A stretch of DNA of 6,555 bases from Acidobacteriota bacterium. GTDB taxonomy: Bacteria; Acidobacteriota; Terriglobia; Terriglobales; Acidobacteriaceae. The notes under the pieces were generated by a model. That model did not search any database. It saw nothing but the letters and a program-made list of their open reading frames with translations, and had not been told where the DNA came from. The translations under genes were made by a program, and so were the position numbers. Shown here piece by piece: positions 6,056 to 6,555 of this stretch. Where the stretch lies: assembly GCA_021810175.1 (NCBI GenBank), contig JAJZJJ010000171.1, forward strand, positions 1-6,555. The letters run 5' to 3'. The number at the start of each line of letters is the position of its first letter. Position 1 is the first letter of the stretch.

Positions 6056-6555
6056 TCAGCCGCGTTTGGTGTCCTTCGCGGCAATCTCCCGCCGCCACTC
6101 CCCGGCCGGCAATCCTCGCGACGCCAGCCAGCTTTCCAGCTTCTCCACGGCTCCCGCCTGCGCCGCCTGCTTCTTCCCGCGCAGCGCCGGCTGCCACTTC
6201 GTGCATACAATCCGCGTCGGCCCGCTGCCCTGCCGCGCCCGCGCAATCGATTCATGCGCCACCCGGTACATGGCGATCACATCCTGCGCGTCCACCGCAA
6301 TCTCCGGCATCCACACGCCATTCCCGATGGAGCTTGCGGAATTCTTCGCCGCCCCGCGCCCGCGCCGCGCCCCGGCTTTCGCCGCCGCCGTTTCCGATTC
6401 CTCGTCCACAAACAGCACCGGCAGTTTGGCTCCGGCCGCCGCCGCGCGCGCCTGCGCCATCGGCACACCGTCCGATTTCTCCGGCAGAAAGACCACCGTC
6501 ACCCGGCCATTCTCCAGCAGCCGATCCTCCATGGCCCGGCTGAGCGCGTTCACCA
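6056..6555 (-). CDS. E1-alpha-like ThDP-fold protein lacking cofactor motifs (partial, N-terminus beyond window)
   Basis: The visible 165 residues are the C-terminal half of a protein related to the alpha subunit of heterodimeric 2-oxoacid/acetoin dehydrogenases. Similarity is clear in GRVTVVFL (16-23), KLPVLFVDEE (43-52), MPEIAVDAQDVIAMYRVA (82-99), ESIARARQGSGPTRIV (101-116) and the final VEKLESWLASRGLPAGEW (136-153). Where active E1-alpha has GDGAxNEG after the VTV strand, this protein reads LPEKSDGVP (23-31). Where the second metal ligand Asn follows KLPV-FV, it reads DEES (50-53). The RxxGHSxxD loop after GPTxxE is absent; a short stretch with ALRGKKQAAQ is there instead. An Ala/Arg-rich linker (56-71) replaces part of the cofactor loop. 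Cofactor binding and catalysis are therefore unlikely. The frame is open at the window edge; the GTG at 6553 is probably an internal Val. The stop TGA (6058-6056) is 51 bases before aceE. It may be a regulatory or structural partner, or a decaying subunit. The homology is fairly sure; the role is unknown. Confidence 0.75.
   Translation of the reverse strand, partial: VNALSRAMEDRLLENGRVTVVFLPEKSDGVPMAQARAAAAGAKLPVLFVDEESETAAAKAGARRGRGAAKNSASSIGNGVWMPEIAVDAQDVIAMYRVAHESIARARQGSGPTRIVCTKWQPALRGKKQAAQAGAVEKLESWLASRGLPAGEWRREIAAKDTKRG

Noticed and set aside
6551..6553. GTG as the true start of the E1-alpha-like gene
   Set aside because: The frame is open to the window edge, and the first visible residues already match an internal helix that precedes the VTV strand in E1-alpha proteins. 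The start must lie outside.

Overview
The window holds five protein genes: four on the minus strand, and one small plus-strand gene facing away from the first of them. Base composition is GC-rich and third codon positions are strongly G/C biased in every gene, which is why long open frames appear in the wrong frames too. The gene styles suggest a Gram-negative soil-type bacterium, most likely an Acidobacteriota (Terriglobia) member. That placement is inferred from the Wzi-family protein with a long N-terminal extension, the homodimeric AceE, and the nitrate/taurine-type ABC ATPase. It is not proven by any marker gene. I see no rRNA, tRNA, CRISPR array, insertion sequence or integrase.

Layout. 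Positions 1-639 (minus) carry the N-terminal 213 residues of an ABC importer ATPase of the TauB/SsuB/NrtD type, cut by the window edge. A 239-base divergent spacer follows, with a nested inverted repeat (716-775) and a plausible sigma70-like promoter (814-842). The promoter would serve a stand-alone receiver protein at 879-1262 (plus). The receiver gene converges on a secreted 599-residue outer-membrane protein of the Wzi capsule-assembly family (1300-3099, minus). A strong hairpin at 1284-1310 separates them, and its stem includes the Wzi stop codon.

Upstream of the Wzi gene is a 229-base spacer with a terminator-like stem behind aceE, a near-palindrome and a perfect TTGACA. Then come aceE (3329-6004, minus), the homodimeric pyruvate dehydrogenase E1, and, 51 bases further upstream on the same strand, the C-terminal part of an E1-alpha-like protein (6056 to the window end).

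How they fit together. Only the last two genes clearly belong together: same strand, short gap, and both from the thiamine-diphosphate (ThDP) 2-oxoacid dehydrogenase world. AceE keeps all its catalytic motifs. The E1-alpha-like neighbour has lost the GDG...N cofactor motif and the usual RxxGHS loop, so it looks like a non-catalytic relative linked to an active E1. This is the most interesting point in the window. No aceF or lpd follows aceE, so the E2 and E3 subunits must be encoded elsewhere. The other genes (transporter, receiver, Wzi) look like ordinary unlinked chromosomal neighbours.
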